Shown one piece after another: positions 1-8,505 of a stretch of DNA of 64,000 nt. Position 1 is the stretch's first letter; the number at the start of each line of letters is the position of its first letter. Both the position numbers and the translations under genes were made by a program. Source of the DNA: Pedobacter cryotolerans (lineage in GTDB: Bacteria; Bacteroidota; Bacteroidia; Sphingobacteriales; Sphingobacteriaceae); assembly GCF_005116475.1 (NCBI RefSeq), contig NZ_SWBO01000003.1, positions 62,001 through 126,000 of the forward strand. Reading direction: 5' to 3'. The notes below the pieces were generated by a model, which had not been told where the DNA came from, ran no database searches, and saw only the letters and a program-made list of their open reading frames with translations.

Positions 1-770
1 TATTAACAAAGTACCATATAAATGTTGATGTTTTAACTTTATTACCTGCAGAAAGAGCTGCAACCGAAGCTTTGCTAAATGCCACAGGTTTTGTAGATGT
101 TTTAATCCCAAGAGGAAGTCAATCTTTAATCAACTTTGTTAGAGCAAACAGCAAAATACCAGTAATAGAAACTGGTGCTGGCATTGTGCATACCTATTTT
201 GATGAAAGTGGAGATTTACAAAAAGGACAAGCAATTATTTTAAATGCAAAAACCAGAAGAGTGAGCGTTTGTAATGCCTTAGATTGCGTATTAATTCATC
301 AAAAAAGATTAGCAGATTTACCAGAACTTTTATCGCCCTTGGCAACAAAAGAAGTTGAGCTTTTTGCTGATGAAATAAGCTTTGAAATTTTGAAGACAAC
401 CTACCCTACTCAACTACTCAACAAAGCTTTGCCAGAACATTTTGGCACTGAGTTTTTGTCGTTAAAATTAGCAGTTAAAGTAGTTAAAGATTTAAACGAA
501 GCTTTAGAACATATTGCCAATTACAGTTCTAAACATAGCGAAGCGATAATTGCTGAAAATGCAAACAGCATTACCGAATTTTTAAATCAGGTTGATGCTG
601 CAGCCGTTTACGCCAATACATCAACCGCGTTTACCGATGGCGCTCAGTTTGGTTTAGGAGCAGAAATTGGTATTAGTACGCAAAAACTACATGCTCGTGG
701 ACCCATGGGATTGGCAGAATTAACCAGTTACAAATGGATTGTACAAGGAGATGGACAAGTAAGGATTTAA
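1..770 (+). CDS. proA: Glutamate-5-semialdehyde dehydrogenase (gamma-glutamyl phosphate reductase), 5' end outside window
   Basis: Second step of proline synthesis: NADPH-dependent reduction of gamma-glutamyl phosphate to glutamate 5-semialdehyde, cytosolic. The frame is open from base 3 at the window edge to the TAA at 768-770, so the gene is cut by the window and its true start is upstream; the TTG at 72 is internal. Seen in the sequence: LIPRGS, the GAGIVH segment, the active-site stretch [15 protein letters not shown] with the catalytic cysteine, and the family C-terminus [20 protein letters not shown] followed by [10 protein letters not shown]. The stop overlaps the stop of the convergent gene at 767 by two bases, leaving no room for a separate terminator. 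Identification is secure. Confidence 0.97.
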   Translation, partial: LTKYHINVDVLTLLPAERAATEALLNATGFVDVLIPRGSQSLINFVRANSKIPVIETGAGIVHTYFDESGDLQKGQAIILNAKTRRVSVCNALDCVLIHQKRLADLPELLSPLATKEVELFADEISFEILKTTYPTQLLNKALPEHFGTEFLSLKLAVKVVKDLNEALEHIANYSSKHSEAIIAENANSITEFLNQVDAAAVYANTSTAFTDGAQFGLGAEIGISTQKLHARGPMGLAELTSYKWIVQGDGQVRI

Positions 771-1495
771 TTTACAAGGGCAAAACCATCGACCTCATCA
801 GTTGTAATAGTTGCCAAGTCGAGTAATTTTTTAGCCGGTATTTTTTTAAACTTAGTTTTTGGTTTATTTTCTTCTTCCTTAAACATGTTTCCGCCTTCGG
901 TATAGTTCATGCTATTGGTAGAAAAATTAATGCTCATTTTTGTGATTTCGCCAGAAGCACGACTGTAATAATGTTCATCGAGGCCAATTAAGGCAAACTT
1001 TTTATCTTGATATCTAAATGTGTAGCTGTTGGCATTAACACCATAAGAACCGCAGCTTAACCAATATTGATAACTTACAATTAGCACACCTTTTTTAATT
1101 TCTACACCCCCTGTTTCTCCAATAGGATCTGCAAGACAAGGACTTTCATCATCGTTTTCACTTGGCACGAAGCCTGAGTTTTTTACTGCGAGCAAATATT
1201 TACCATTAGCTTGCTTAAATAAAACCATCAAAATTCTAGGGGTTATATTTAAGGTAGGCGAACCCAAAAATTGGTCTGCAATTAAGTTTTTGGGATTAAT
1301 TTCTTCAATAATCAAAACTTCATCTGCCAACAAATCTTTATTTAAATCTCCTTTTTCTTCTACAATTAATTTCCAATCAGTAGGAATAAAATCCTCAATT
1401 TTTGATGCTGTTTTTTTTATGATTGGATCATTGTTTTGTGCAAATAATAAATTAAAACTTATTAAAAGCATAACTATAAAGCTGTATTTTTTCAT
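767..1495 (-). CDS. Exported protein of unknown function
   Basis: 242 residues starting with a clear signal peptide (MKKY, hydrophobic core, cleavage near LLFAQ-NN). The mature part has a [13 protein letters not shown] segment that resembles the calcium-binding-like 'D-N-D-x-x-D' stretches of FG-GAP/VCBS-type repeats, also seen in the exported protein at 4303-4905. The remainder is beta-rich and has paired cysteines (SPCLADP and WLSCGSYG) that could form a disulfide in the periplasm. I do not recognise a named family. It is the last gene of the minus-strand run and overlaps the end of proA tail to tail. Confidence 0.75.
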   Translation of the reverse strand: MKKYSFIVMLLISFNLLFAQNNDPIIKKTASKIEDFIPTDWKLIVEEKGDLNKDLLADEVLIIEEINPKNLIADQFLGSPTLNITPRILMVLFKQANGKYLLAVKNSGFVPSENDDESPCLADPIGETGGVEIKKGVLIVSYQYWLSCGSYGVNANSYTFRYQDKKFALIGLDEHYYSRASGEITKMSINFSTNSMNYTEGGNMFKEEENKPKTKFKKIPAKKLLDLATITTDEVDGFALVN

Positions 1496-1498
1496 AAC

Positions 1499-1663
1499 CT
1501 ACTCTTTAGTATAATTTGATTTGCCATTTACATCAACTGTTTCTCCGAGATATTTCGGTTTTCTATTCCTTAAAACATCTAAAACAAACTTGGTAATGGA
1601 TAGCTTTTCCCTAAAAGAATAATATTTGTAGCCAGGGTAAATGCCTCTTGTTAAACAAAACAT
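1499..1663 (-). CDS. Small ORF, possible remnant of a larger gene
   Basis: ATG at 1661-1663, stop TAG at 1499-1501, 54 codons, with normal-looking composition (…FREKLSITKFVLDVLRNRK… then KPKYLGETVDVNGKSNY). It lies in the gap between the BRO-N gene and the exported protein, three bases from the latter's start. A stop codon lies a few codons upstream in the same frame, so if this is the C-terminus of a longer gene the rest is gone. No family recognised; could equally be chance. Confidence 0.3.
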   Translation of the reverse strand: MFCLTRGIYPGYKYYSFREKLSITKFVLDVLRNRKPKYLGETVDVNGKSNYTKE

Positions 1664-1674
1664 AAGTATCAGTT

Positions 1675-2508
1675 CTATTTATCTAATTTTTTATTTGAGG
1701 GAGTTGGAGGCAAAAAATTTTCGGGGCTAATTACTTTTTTCCCTGTTCTTTGCTCTAAGGCAAGCCTTGCATCTTTAGCTATTTTTCCGCCTTTTTTACC
1801 TGCAATAGCATTTTGTTTTACTCCTTTTGCCTCTTCAACTTCTGCAATTTGTCTAGTAGATAGCTCTGCTAGTGCAGTAAATATAAGTTCGGCTTCACTC
1901 ATATGATCTCGCAAATTTTGAGTTTTTAACCCTTTTAAATTTTTATGCTGTTTTACGTTTAATCCTGTCCATTCTTGATGTATAATATTGGTTAACAAAG
2001 CAAATTCATCCTTCTTTTCAACCCCACTTTCTTTCCAATAATCGGTAAGCTTGTTACGGGTTTCCTGTCCGCTCATTCGTTGTTGTATCCACTTTTCGCT
2101 TCTACCTAATTTCTGCCAGTTTTCCCTAGCCCTATCCAAGCTTTGCTCGGGGTCGGTAATTTCTTGCATACGCTCATAACCAACTTTTGCCAACCACTGT
2201 TTAAATGGTTCTGCTTTTGGCGATGGAATGGATTGGATCAAACGAAGTAGTGTTTCAGTATCTGCAACATCAGTCTCTCGCATTTTTCCGTCTTCTGCTT
2301 GCATTTTCAACCGTACGATTTTATCGTACACTTGACTTCCTTCTTTGGTGAGCTTCTTCTTCAGGTCGCTCCAATATCTTTTAGGGATGCTGCTTCCGGT
2401 TAATATTTCAATTACATCTATAACCGAAAAAAACCATTGCTCTTTTTCTTCGTCCCAGTGACTACGCACTTGCTTTTGATCAAATATTTTAACTGTATTT
2501 TCTTGCAT
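1675..2508 (-). CDS. BRO-N / DinD-like phage antirepressor-type protein
   Basis: 277 residues. The N-terminal ~100 residues fit a BRO-N domain (QWFFSVIDVIEILTGS, then YWSDLKKKL, ending LPSP-like segment IQSIPSPKAEPFKQWLAKVG), a DNA-binding module common in phage antirepressors. The C-terminal half resembles the DinD-like domain: TNIIHQEWTGL, a K-rich KNLKGLKTQNLRDHMSEAEL segment, TALAELSTRQIA, and a basic tail. Such BRO-N/DinD genes are common as solitary chromosomal genes in Bacteroidota. No integrase, capsid or other phage gene is near, so this is not evidence of a prophage. Role in DNA-damage response or regulation is inferred from family only. Confidence 0.8.
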   Translation of the reverse strand: MQENTVKIFDQKQVRSHWDEEKEQWFFSVIDVIEILTGSSIPKRYWSDLKKKLTKEGSQVYDKIVRLKMQAEDGKMRETDVADTETLLRLIQSIPSPKAEPFKQWLAKVGYERMQEITDPEQSLDRARENWQKLGRSEKWIQQRMSGQETRNKLTDYWKESGVEKKDEFALLTNIIHQEWTGLNVKQHKNLKGLKTQNLRDHMSEAELIFTALAELSTRQIAEVEEAKGVKQNAIAGKKGGKIAKDARLALEQRTGKKVISPENFLPPTPSNKKLDK

Positions 2509-2593
2509 ATTTTCATAAATTAGATAGTAATAAATCTAAGCATTTTACTCATCGTGTTTTACGATTGTTGACAATAAATTTAATCTAAATGGC

Positions 2594-3115
2594 TTAGTGT
2601 TTTGTCCCAATAGGAACTTTCATTTCTGCAGGTTTTAAATGCCTTTCGGTTAAATTTTCAATTGGAATTCCTTTCATATCATCGCTTATTTCCTTTAAGC
2701 CCCATTTATCGGTAATGTATTTTTTAGTCATACAAAAAGAACCAATATAATCGTAAGCATTTTGCGTAACGGTTAATGTGTCGTTTTTCAATTTATAGCT
2801 TCCCTCTGTAATTATTTTCCCATTTTTTGTGGCATATTTTACAATTTCTAAATGACTAAATTTCAGCTTGTCTAGCGTAATTTTATAGACTTGTAAGGTA
2901 TCTTCTTTTCTTAGTTCTGGTAATCCGTCTGGCTTTTGATAACCGAGATATACATTAAATTTTGTTTTTTTAATGCTGAAATCGGCTAAGCGTTTATCAG
3001 TTTTTAAAATGTCTGATGTGCCGACAATTCTTTGCGCAACTGGTTTGGGGCGTTTGTTTTGCGAAAACGCACCCATTGAAACGAAGGATAATAGGATAAG
3101 AAATGAGATTTTCAT
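2594..3115 (-). CDS. Exported protein of unknown function
   Basis: 173 residues with a signal peptide (MKISFLILLSFVSMGAFSQ, cleavage after AFSQ). The mature part looks like a small beta-sandwich/lipocalin-like sheet with alternating hydrophobic strands (KFNVYLGYQK, TLQVYKITLDKL, GSYKLKNDTLTVTQ, SFCMTKKYIT); the phrase 'SYKLKNDTLTV' is frequent in Bacteroidota lipocalin-like proteins, but this is only a fold impression. No catalytic motif. Solitary between the BRO-N gene and a repeat-free gap. Confidence 0.7.
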   Translation of the reverse strand: MKISFLILLSFVSMGAFSQNKRPKPVAQRIVGTSDILKTDKRLADFSIKKTKFNVYLGYQKPDGLPELRKEDTLQVYKITLDKLKFSHLEIVKYATKNGKIITEGSYKLKNDTLTVTQNAYDYIGSFCMTKKYITDKWGLKEISDDMKGIPIENLTERHLKPAEMKVPIGTKH

Positions 3116-3134
3116 AAATATAGGTTGTGGTCAA

Positions 3135-3245
3135 TTAAATACTTTGTGGTAGGAGCGAAGTATCTGACATAAAACTTTCTGGGAATTTAATTTCTTGGAC
3201 TTGCACTTTTATCGCTATAAAGGCGACGAGTATAAATGTTTTAAT
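3135..3245 (-). pseudogene. Possible remnant of an exported-protein gene
   Basis: The minus strand holds a 37-codon open stretch that reads like a signal peptide and the first part of a mature protein (IKTFILVAFIAIKVQVQ then EIKFPESFMSD), ending in TAA at 3135-3137. The usual ATG is absent (ATT at 3243-3245 instead). This could be the decayed 5' end of a gene, or chance. The rest of the 3116-3273 gap shows nothing else. Confidence 0.2.
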
Positions 3246-3273
3246 GGTATGTTTTTCATAAATAGTTTTTAAA

Positions 3274-4296
3274 TTATACAGGTTTATCTTTATCAAAAAC
3301 CCCATCCAATCTTTTATAATTCATTGCAAAAGCAAGTATGGTACAAGCAAGAACAGTTATCCAAATGCAAATAATTCGAGTAAACTCCAGTTTAATCATA
3401 TAAAATAAACAAATTAAAGGAAAGGTTAGGAATAATACACTGAAACAGGTTCCTGCCAAAAAAGAAAGAAAAGTTTTCGTAAAACCATCAAATTTATTTC
3501 CCATTAAACCTAAAATAAGGGCTAATATTGGCATCCCGAAAATGGCGAAATAAGGAAAAACTTCGCTTTCTTGGATATGGATTTTAAGCGGTGCAAACAG
3601 AAAATAGTTAACCCCAATGTACATTAGAATTAGGTAAGGCATTAAATATTTAAAAACCCTGAAAGATTTACGTGTCTTATCTTCAAATTCTGGTGTACCT
3701 ATTACCAATGGTTTGTTACCTTGTTCTGTTAGCTCAAATGCATAATTGTTATTTTTTACAGCATAACCCAAAACGCTAATCAAATCGCCATTTTTAAGGG
3801 TCCTTTCGGTATAGCGAATATCATCTACAGCATATTTTATGCTATGTAAAGTATCTGTTTTGGCAGGTAAAAAGGCTAGATTTAACTGCGTTATAATTAC
3901 TTTTATTTTCCCTGTTGCATTGCTTAAATAAAAATCCTGAAGTTCTTGCTTTTTTGTTGTGGTATTTACGCGTTCCGAGCCTGTTTCGTCATCGTAAGTA
4001 ATGTTCCCTTCTTCGTAAGTATAGGCAATACATTCTTGTTTAAAATGGGGCGTTAAAAAAGTTTTTGTGGCACTAACATTTCCTTCAATTTTCACCAAAC
4101 CTTCGGTTAATTGATAAATAGGTGTTGGCTTTTTTTTGATGAACGTTCTTTGTGTCTTGGTAACAAAATATACAAATGCTACCACAATTATTGGCACAAT
4201 AGACACGATGTAACGGTTAGAAAACATCAATGTAATAATGGAAACCACAGCCCCCATTACCACCCAAATTAATATGCTTGAGAAACAGCTTTTCAT
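3274..4296 (-). CDS. Multi-pass membrane protein with a GIDE-like domain
   Basis: 340 residues. Two N-terminal membrane segments (about 7-25 and 28-46), a soluble region of about 150 residues, then a cluster of three or four membrane segments (about 215-310). The soluble part has the layout of the GIDE/MUL1-type domain: 'VKIEGNV' strand, 'CIAYTYEE' with the central cysteine, 'DFYLSNATGKIKVI', and 'NGDLISVLGYAV'. In eukaryotic MUL1 this domain faces the intermembrane space. Bacterial copies exist without known role; no RING finger is present here. Start 6 bases after the stop of the upstream exported protein gene, so probably cotranscribed with 4303-5427. Confidence 0.7.
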   Translation of the reverse strand: MKSCFSSILIWVVMGAVVSIITLMFSNRYIVSIVPIIVVAFVYFVTKTQRTFIKKKPTPIYQLTEGLVKIEGNVSATKTFLTPHFKQECIAYTYEEGNITYDDETGSERVNTTTKKQELQDFYLSNATGKIKVIITQLNLAFLPAKTDTLHSIKYAVDDIRYTERTLKNGDLISVLGYAVKNNNYAFELTEQGNKPLVIGTPEFEDKTRKSFRVFKYLMPYLILMYIGVNYFLFAPLKIHIQESEVFPYFAIFGMPILALILGLMGNKFDGFTKTFLSFLAGTCFSVLFLTFPLICLFYMIKLEFTRIICIWITVLACTILAFAMNYKRLDGVFDKDKPV

Positions 4297-4302
4297 TGTT
4301 GC

Positions 4303-4905
4303 CTAATTTTTACTTCGTCTTTTCTGTTCTGCATTTTTATGTTTCTCAACAATTTTTTCTAACTGTGCAGAATAGCCAAAATAGGTTTCCTCGCTAAACT
4401 CTTCTAAGTAGATTTTTTTGAACTTCAGCTTTGCTTTAATTGTAGGGATTTTAACCAATTCGCACTGCTCGTTATTTGCCAAGTGATCGTAATAATGCCA
4501 GTTGCCAATGTAATTTCCAGTAAGCAAGTTTGCACTTGCCTCGCCACTACCATCGTTAGCCGCATTGCCAAAAGCATATTCTGTTATGCCGATTAGTCTG
4601 ATGCGTTTTTCCATCTTTTCGTACCTAAATTGGCAAGCGTAGCCGCTTCGCATCCAATTGTTTCTAAGTTCAAATCCGTTGTGGGTTGCTTTGATATAAG
4701 TATTGTCGCTTGCCATTTCGAGGGGTTTGGTCATTAGCTTTTTAAAGTTTTGGGTTGATAAACGACAGATAATTTCCCTTTCCTTTTGGTCTATGTAAAC
4801 CGTATCTTTTTTGCCATCAAAATCTAGGTCTTTTACCAATTTTTCTTGAGCTAAAGCATATAGCTGAATCAGAAGAATCAATGCAATTAAAACTATTTTC
4901 TTCAT
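4303..4905 (-). CDS. Exported protein of unknown function
   Basis: 200 residues with signal peptide (MKKIVLIALILLIQLYALAQ). Directly after it comes KDLDFDGKKDTVYID, a D-x-D-x-D-G-x-x-D pattern typical of a calcium-binding-like loop of 'VCBS/FG-GAP' sequences found in many Bacteroidota exported proteins. The C-terminus is rich in Lys/Glu. The gene starts at the base right after the stop of 4906-5427 and ends 6 bases before the GIDE-like gene, forming a tight three-gene set. Function unknown. Confidence 0.75.
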   Translation of the reverse strand: MKKIVLIALILLIQLYALAQEKLVKDLDFDGKKDTVYIDQKEREIICRLSTQNFKKLMTKPLEMASDNTYIKATHNGFELRNNWMRSGYACQFRYEKMEKRIRLIGITEYAFGNAANDGSGEASANLLTGNYIGNWHYYDHLANNEQCELVKIPTIKAKLKFKKIYLEEFSEETYFGYSAQLEKIVEKHKNAEQKRRSKN

Positions 4906-5427
4906 TTATTGAACTAGTTTATTACGAACTAAAATTGATAAATAACAAATACCCAGCAAAGCGACGAATTGCCAAACCGTAAAAGAGAGTAATTGCCCGA
5001 GGTTGGTAAATTCAAAAAGCAAACTATCCCATTGGTTTGCTAATTTATTTTTGAAAATCTCGAAACTATAATTGCCATTTTGTTGCGTGTTACCATAAAA
5101 CCTAAAATAATGTGCAACTACATCTACTAAAAAACACTTTAACAATAAAATAGCGATAAAAAAACCTATTGCTAATAAAAATGCATTCCCTCTAAGTTTA
5201 TCAAAAACAAGCAAAGCTGATGCTAAAACATAACAGCAAAAAGTACTCAAATCAGCAAAGCCTTCGTAAAACGAATAATTAGCCAAATGGCTTTGTATTA
5301 AATATTTATTTACAACAAACTCAGAAAAAAAGCTTGTTAAAATAAAAACAGCAAAGCTAATAGCTAAAGCAATTGCCAATTTTAAAAAAAGCCAATACTT
5401 TTTAGTCAATGGTGTTGTTTTGTTCAA
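4906..5427 (-). CDS. Four-helix inner-membrane protein of unknown function
   Basis: 173 residues with four hydrophobic segments at roughly 10-33, 55-75, 80-102 and 143-167, short charged loops and no recognisable active site. The start lies 18 bases downstream of the broken vanW gene and the stop touches the start of the next exported-protein gene, so it belongs to a short minus-strand transcription unit. I do not recognise the family. Confidence 0.7.
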   Translation of the reverse strand: MNKTTPLTKKYWLFLKLAIALAISFAVFILTSFFSEFVVNKYLIQSHLANYSFYEGFADLSTFCCYVLASALLVFDKLRGNAFLLAIGFFIAILLLKCFLVDVVAHYFRFYGNTQQNGNYSFEIFKNKLANQWDSLLFEFTNLGQLLSFTVWQFVALLGICYLSILVRNKLVQ

Positions 5428-5445
5428 AGTATTTTATTGGTTTTT

Positions 5446-6272
5446 TTAATCTTCTAAAAACTCAGCTGGCGTATAAGTAACCCTTGCAAAGTTTTTCATT
5501 ATCAGTTCCGTTGCAACAACCCTGCCACCTTCAAATTTTAGTATTTTATGCCTCCATATTTCATTTTTGCGGTAAAATTGATTTTCTATTTTTAAAAATT
5601 GATGATTTTTTTCCTCGATGTGATACGCATAATTGAGCTCGGTATTTACACGAAGCTCGCCTTCTAAGCATTTATCTGTAAACCAAAGGTTAATTTGAAA
5701 AGTATGCTCGGTATTATTGGTAAACTGATAGTCGAGGTAATTGTAAAAAACCGTGGCACCACTACCAAAGGGCAATACCCGGCCATCGTCTGGAAAGGGA
5801 TCAAAAGAATGATGATGCCTTTCGGTAACTGTTAACGGACTATGGATAACCAGCCAATGGATCAAATTTGAAATTTGACAAATACCTCCACCAATACCTG
5901 CTTTTGCCTCACCAAAAGAAAGTTACATGCCTAACAAATAACCTTTCTTTTTAGAGGGCAAACCAACCAATTTGCAATAAGAAAATGTTTCGCCAGGTTT
6001 AATAATAATGCCATTAATATTTGCCGAAGCAATTTTAAGATTGGTTACTTTATTTATTTGCAGTTGCTCATTATTATCTCCAAGTTTCTTAAGTAAAACC
6101 GATTGATGTTTTTTAATCCGAAAATCGAGTTTATCGCTGGTTTTGGTTTTAGCATATTTTTGCCATCAAAAACCCATTCAAACCGTCTTTTTATTCGCCT
6201 TGCGTTAACCGCCAAAAAGTATAAATATGGGTGGCGCTGACTAAGTAATTTTCGTTTTTTCACTTTATTCAA
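5446..6272 (-). pseudogene. VanW family gene, broken by one frameshift and one nonsense codon
   Basis: The 3' part (5446-5865) encodes a normal VanW C-terminus (IHWLVIHSPLTVTERHHHSF, GSGATVFYNY, NLWFTDKCLEGE). Upstream in the same frame the match continues through 'FSYCKLVGLPSKKKGYLLGM', a TAA at 5923-5925, then LSFGEAKAGIGGGICQISN. The TAA replaces what is probably a lysine codon (AAA to TAA, one change). Farther upstream the N-terminus (KRKLLSQRHPYLYFLAVNAR, FEWVFDGK) is in another frame; the two frames join if one A is restored in the A-run that is T-run 6157-6161 on the plus strand. A TAA precedes the TTG at 6270, so the original start is also unclear. VanW proteins are of uncertain cell-envelope function. 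Confidence 0.85.
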
Positions 6273-6336
6273 TTTGGCTTATAACTAATCCAGCATAGCT
6301 GATCCGTTAATTGTTTGTATTAATATTAGTACTCCT

Positions 6337-7101
6337 TTACTGCAATTTAAAGGTAACTGGAACCCTAAAATAGGTACGCACAGGTTTGCCATTTAGTTCA
6401 CCAGGTTTCCATTTTGGCATTTTTCTCAGCACACGTATTACCTCTTCATCACAACCATAACCCAGTTTTGTCTCTATTTGTATGTTGGTAACAGAACCAT
6501 CTACTTCTACAATAAACTTTGCCCTAACTGTACCTTCAACTTCTTCTTCCTGAGCTTCATCGGGGTACTGCAAATTATTGGCTATGTATTTTCTAACAGC
6601 AATCATCCCTCCCGGAAATTCTGGCAACACATCTACTTCTATCAACGGATTATTTTGGCGATCTGCAACTACAGAATGTGTTGCTGGAGGAACCTCAACC
6701 ACACCCATTCCAGCAGATTTATAATCAGTAACTATTGTTTTAAGGCTCAACAAACCTTTTAAATTTTGCGTATAAACACGCTCTACAACAGGTTGCTTTT
6801 TACCCATTATATAAAATGAAATACTGTTTTTAGCAACCTCATAATTGCCAGATTTGAGGGTGTCTTTGGTAGTTTTATTAACCACGCTTTTAATCTCCTT
6901 TGCAATAGCTTGTGTTTTGCCCAATCGGTATAAGTTGTAAAAAGCCGTGTCGTTTTTAGCCTTTGCTTTACCCTTAGTTTCTAAAATAAAGTAATTGGTT
7001 TTACCTAACGAGAAACTAAAATCTGGTGTTCTATTTTGAGCCTGAGCAAAAGTTGTAAAAGTAAGAATTGCTATAGTTGTTATTTTAAACATTTTAATCA
7101 T
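6337..7101 (-). CDS. Exported protein with TonB C-terminal domain
   Basis: About 254 residues if started at the ATG at 7099-7101, which gives a proper signal peptide (MIKMFKITTIAILTFTTF then AQAQ). The longer open frame to 7209 would run through a palindromic repeat and is rejected. The C-terminal 95 residues are a TonB_C domain: FPGGMIAVRKYIANNLQYP, then VEGTVRAKFIVEVDGSV, and the family-typical MPKWKPGELNGKPV near the end with VPVTFKL. There is no membrane anchor besides the signal, so it is an exported TonB-like protein rather than a classical energy transducer. Such proteins are numerous in Bacteroidota. The middle part is unassigned. Confidence 0.85.
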   Translation of the reverse strand: MIKMFKITTIAILTFTTFAQAQNRTPDFSFSLGKTNYFILETKGKAKAKNDTAFYNLYRLGKTQAIAKEIKSVVNKTTKDTLKSGNYEVAKNSISFYIMGKKQPVVERVYTQNLKGLLSLKTIVTDYKSAGMGVVEVPPATHSVVADRQNNPLIEVDVLPEFPGGMIAVRKYIANNLQYPDEAQEEEVEGTVRAKFIVEVDGSVTNIQIETKLGYGCDEEVIRVLRKMPKWKPGELNGKPVRTYFRVPVTFKLQ

Positions 7102-7164
7102 ATTATATGTTTTTTTCAGAAAATATGCGTTCAGCATTTCATCGATTAATCTAGCCCTGCCATC

Positions 7165-7184
7165 CCTGCCTGCCGGCAGGCAGG
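7165..7184. repeat. 20-bp perfect palindrome of the CCTGCC family
   Basis: CCTGCCTGCCGGCAGGCAGG reads the same on both strands. Variants of this short element occur at 18323-18342, 25637-25655, 49831-49851 (inside ileS), 53722-53741 and 53810-53828. Here it lies just upstream of the TonB_C gene start. Confidence 0.9.
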
Positions 7185-7198
7185 CGCTTAACTTCGTT

Positions 7199-7217
7199 GG
7201 TAACCGCAAGGGTTACC
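7199..7217. repeat. Hairpin repeat GGTAACC-GCAAG-GGTTACC
   Basis: Seven-base perfect stem with five-base loop. The copy at 53908-53926 is in the opposite orientation with the same loop and a compensatory pair change in the stem (A-T to G-C), so pairing itself is conserved. It sits 15 bases from the CCTGCC palindrome. Confidence 0.8.
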
Positions 7218-7308
7218 ACTACATGTTCGCTGCTGTCAGGTTTATATACTATTGTTTGTGCCAATGGTAACCTTTTAAAAACCCCAACGTTTTAAGGTTT
7301 ATAAAAAA

Positions 7309-8481
7309 TTAATTTAATGTAATCCCTAAACCTGCCAAGTAAGCTTTAGGCAAATAAATTTCTCCAGTTTTTCTATTAAAATAAGTGCGGCTATCTTCTT
7401 TACCCTCAATTTTAACGTCAAAGTAGTTGTCAGCTTTATAAAACGTTAATTTTGTTGTTGGTTTTGTTTCAAAAATGCGCTTGCTTATTTCTTCTGTTTC
7501 TTGCAAAGCAAAAATGGTATTGCCATTCTCTAGCTTCTTCGCATAAAAGAATGGAATAAAAGGTTCTTTTTCTACAGCTATCTCCTCTTGTGGTTCTGGA
7601 TTTACACCTTTTTGTTGGCTATAAGTTGGTTCAGCCATTTTTGGCGCACTTACGAAACTATTCTCAACGTTTGGCATGGTGCTGAGCTTAACGTTCAGCA
7701 GTTTTTCGGCATAATCAAACAGCTTATCTTCATCGAGCTTTGCCAAAACAAAAGCCTTAACCAAAACCATTTTGGCGTTAAATAGCCTGTGGTTGTTGCC
7801 TTGGCTCAGTATAATGTAATCAAAAATTGGATTGCTTTTCTTTTTTCGTAAATCAATAGTAATCGTTTTCATTTTTACAATTCCATCGTCTTTCTTTTCG
7901 GCTGGTAGTATGTAAAGGGGCAGGTATTTATCAAAACCTTTGTCTAAAACCATTTTTAAGCTCTCATCATTAGCTAATACAACGTGGTGCTTTTTCATCT
8001 CTCTAATTTTAGGAGGTAAAAACTTTCCATTTTTATCTTTGCCGCCAGAAACATACGTATCTTGCGCATGATAATTGGCAATAATATAATTTCCAACAGC
8101 ATAAAAATCACCGTAGTCTCGGGTAAGCGGGATGGCTTTATCTGTTTCTTCACTTAGCAAAAACTTTTTTCCTTTAGCAGTTACCATAGCATAAGGCACA
8201 TTTTTTATCTGTACCTCGTTGTTATAAATACTTTCGTACAAAGCTTTTGTGCCGGTTTTTGTATTAAAAATAATATCAGGTCTTTCGCTAAAATCTTGTA
8301 AATAGAATTGGTTTTTGGCAGGCACCAAAGTGGTAAAGGCATAAGTTGGTTTCATCACCTCGTTGCCTAGCGTATCGGTAATGCCATGTTTGCCATTAAT
8401 GCTAAAAGGATAATACTTTTGCTGTGCAAATGTGAAGTTGGCTGTAGCAAAAAGCAGTAGTGTAAAAATTGTTTTTTTCAT
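7309..8481 (-). CDS. Exported WG-repeat-like protein
   Basis: 390 residues with signal peptide (MKKTIFTLLLFATANFTFAQ). The mature start 'YPFSINGKHGITDTLGNEVMKPTYAF' has the rhythm of a WG/KWG beta-repeat (G-K-x-G-x-x-D-x-x-G-x-E-x-x-x-P-x-Y). The middle holds lysine-rich strands; a proline/glutamate linker lies near 280-300; the end (YFDVKIEGKEDSRTYFNRKTG) again looks like a KWG-type repeat. No enzyme motif. Its start is 24 bases downstream of the lipoprotein gene at 8506-9324, so both are probably transcribed together. Confidence 0.75.
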   Translation of the reverse strand: MKKTIFTLLLFATANFTFAQQKYYPFSINGKHGITDTLGNEVMKPTYAFTTLVPAKNQFYLQDFSERPDIIFNTKTGTKALYESIYNNEVQIKNVPYAMVTAKGKKFLLSEETDKAIPLTRDYGDFYAVGNYIIANYHAQDTYVSGGKDKNGKFLPPKIREMKKHHVVLANDESLKMVLDKGFDKYLPLYILPAEKKDDGIVKMKTITIDLRKKKSNPIFDYIILSQGNNHRLFNAKMVLVKAFVLAKLDEDKLFDYAEKLLNVKLSTMPNVENSFVSAPKMAEPTYSQQKGVNPEPQEEIAVEKEPFIPFFYAKKLENGNTIFALQETEEISKRIFETKPTTKLTFYKADNYFDVKIEGKEDSRTYFNRKTGEIYLPKAYLAGLGITLN

Positions 8482-8505
8482 ATTTTGGTTGATGTTTATT
8501 AAAAA

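Noticed and set aside
1675..2508. Prophage indicated by the BRO-N protein
   Set aside because: No integrase, structural or lysis gene within reach; BRO-N/DinD genes often stand alone.
7102..7209. Upstream extension of the TonB_C gene
   Set aside because: Would encode sequence from the CCTGCC palindrome before a perfect signal peptide; start at 7101 preferred.
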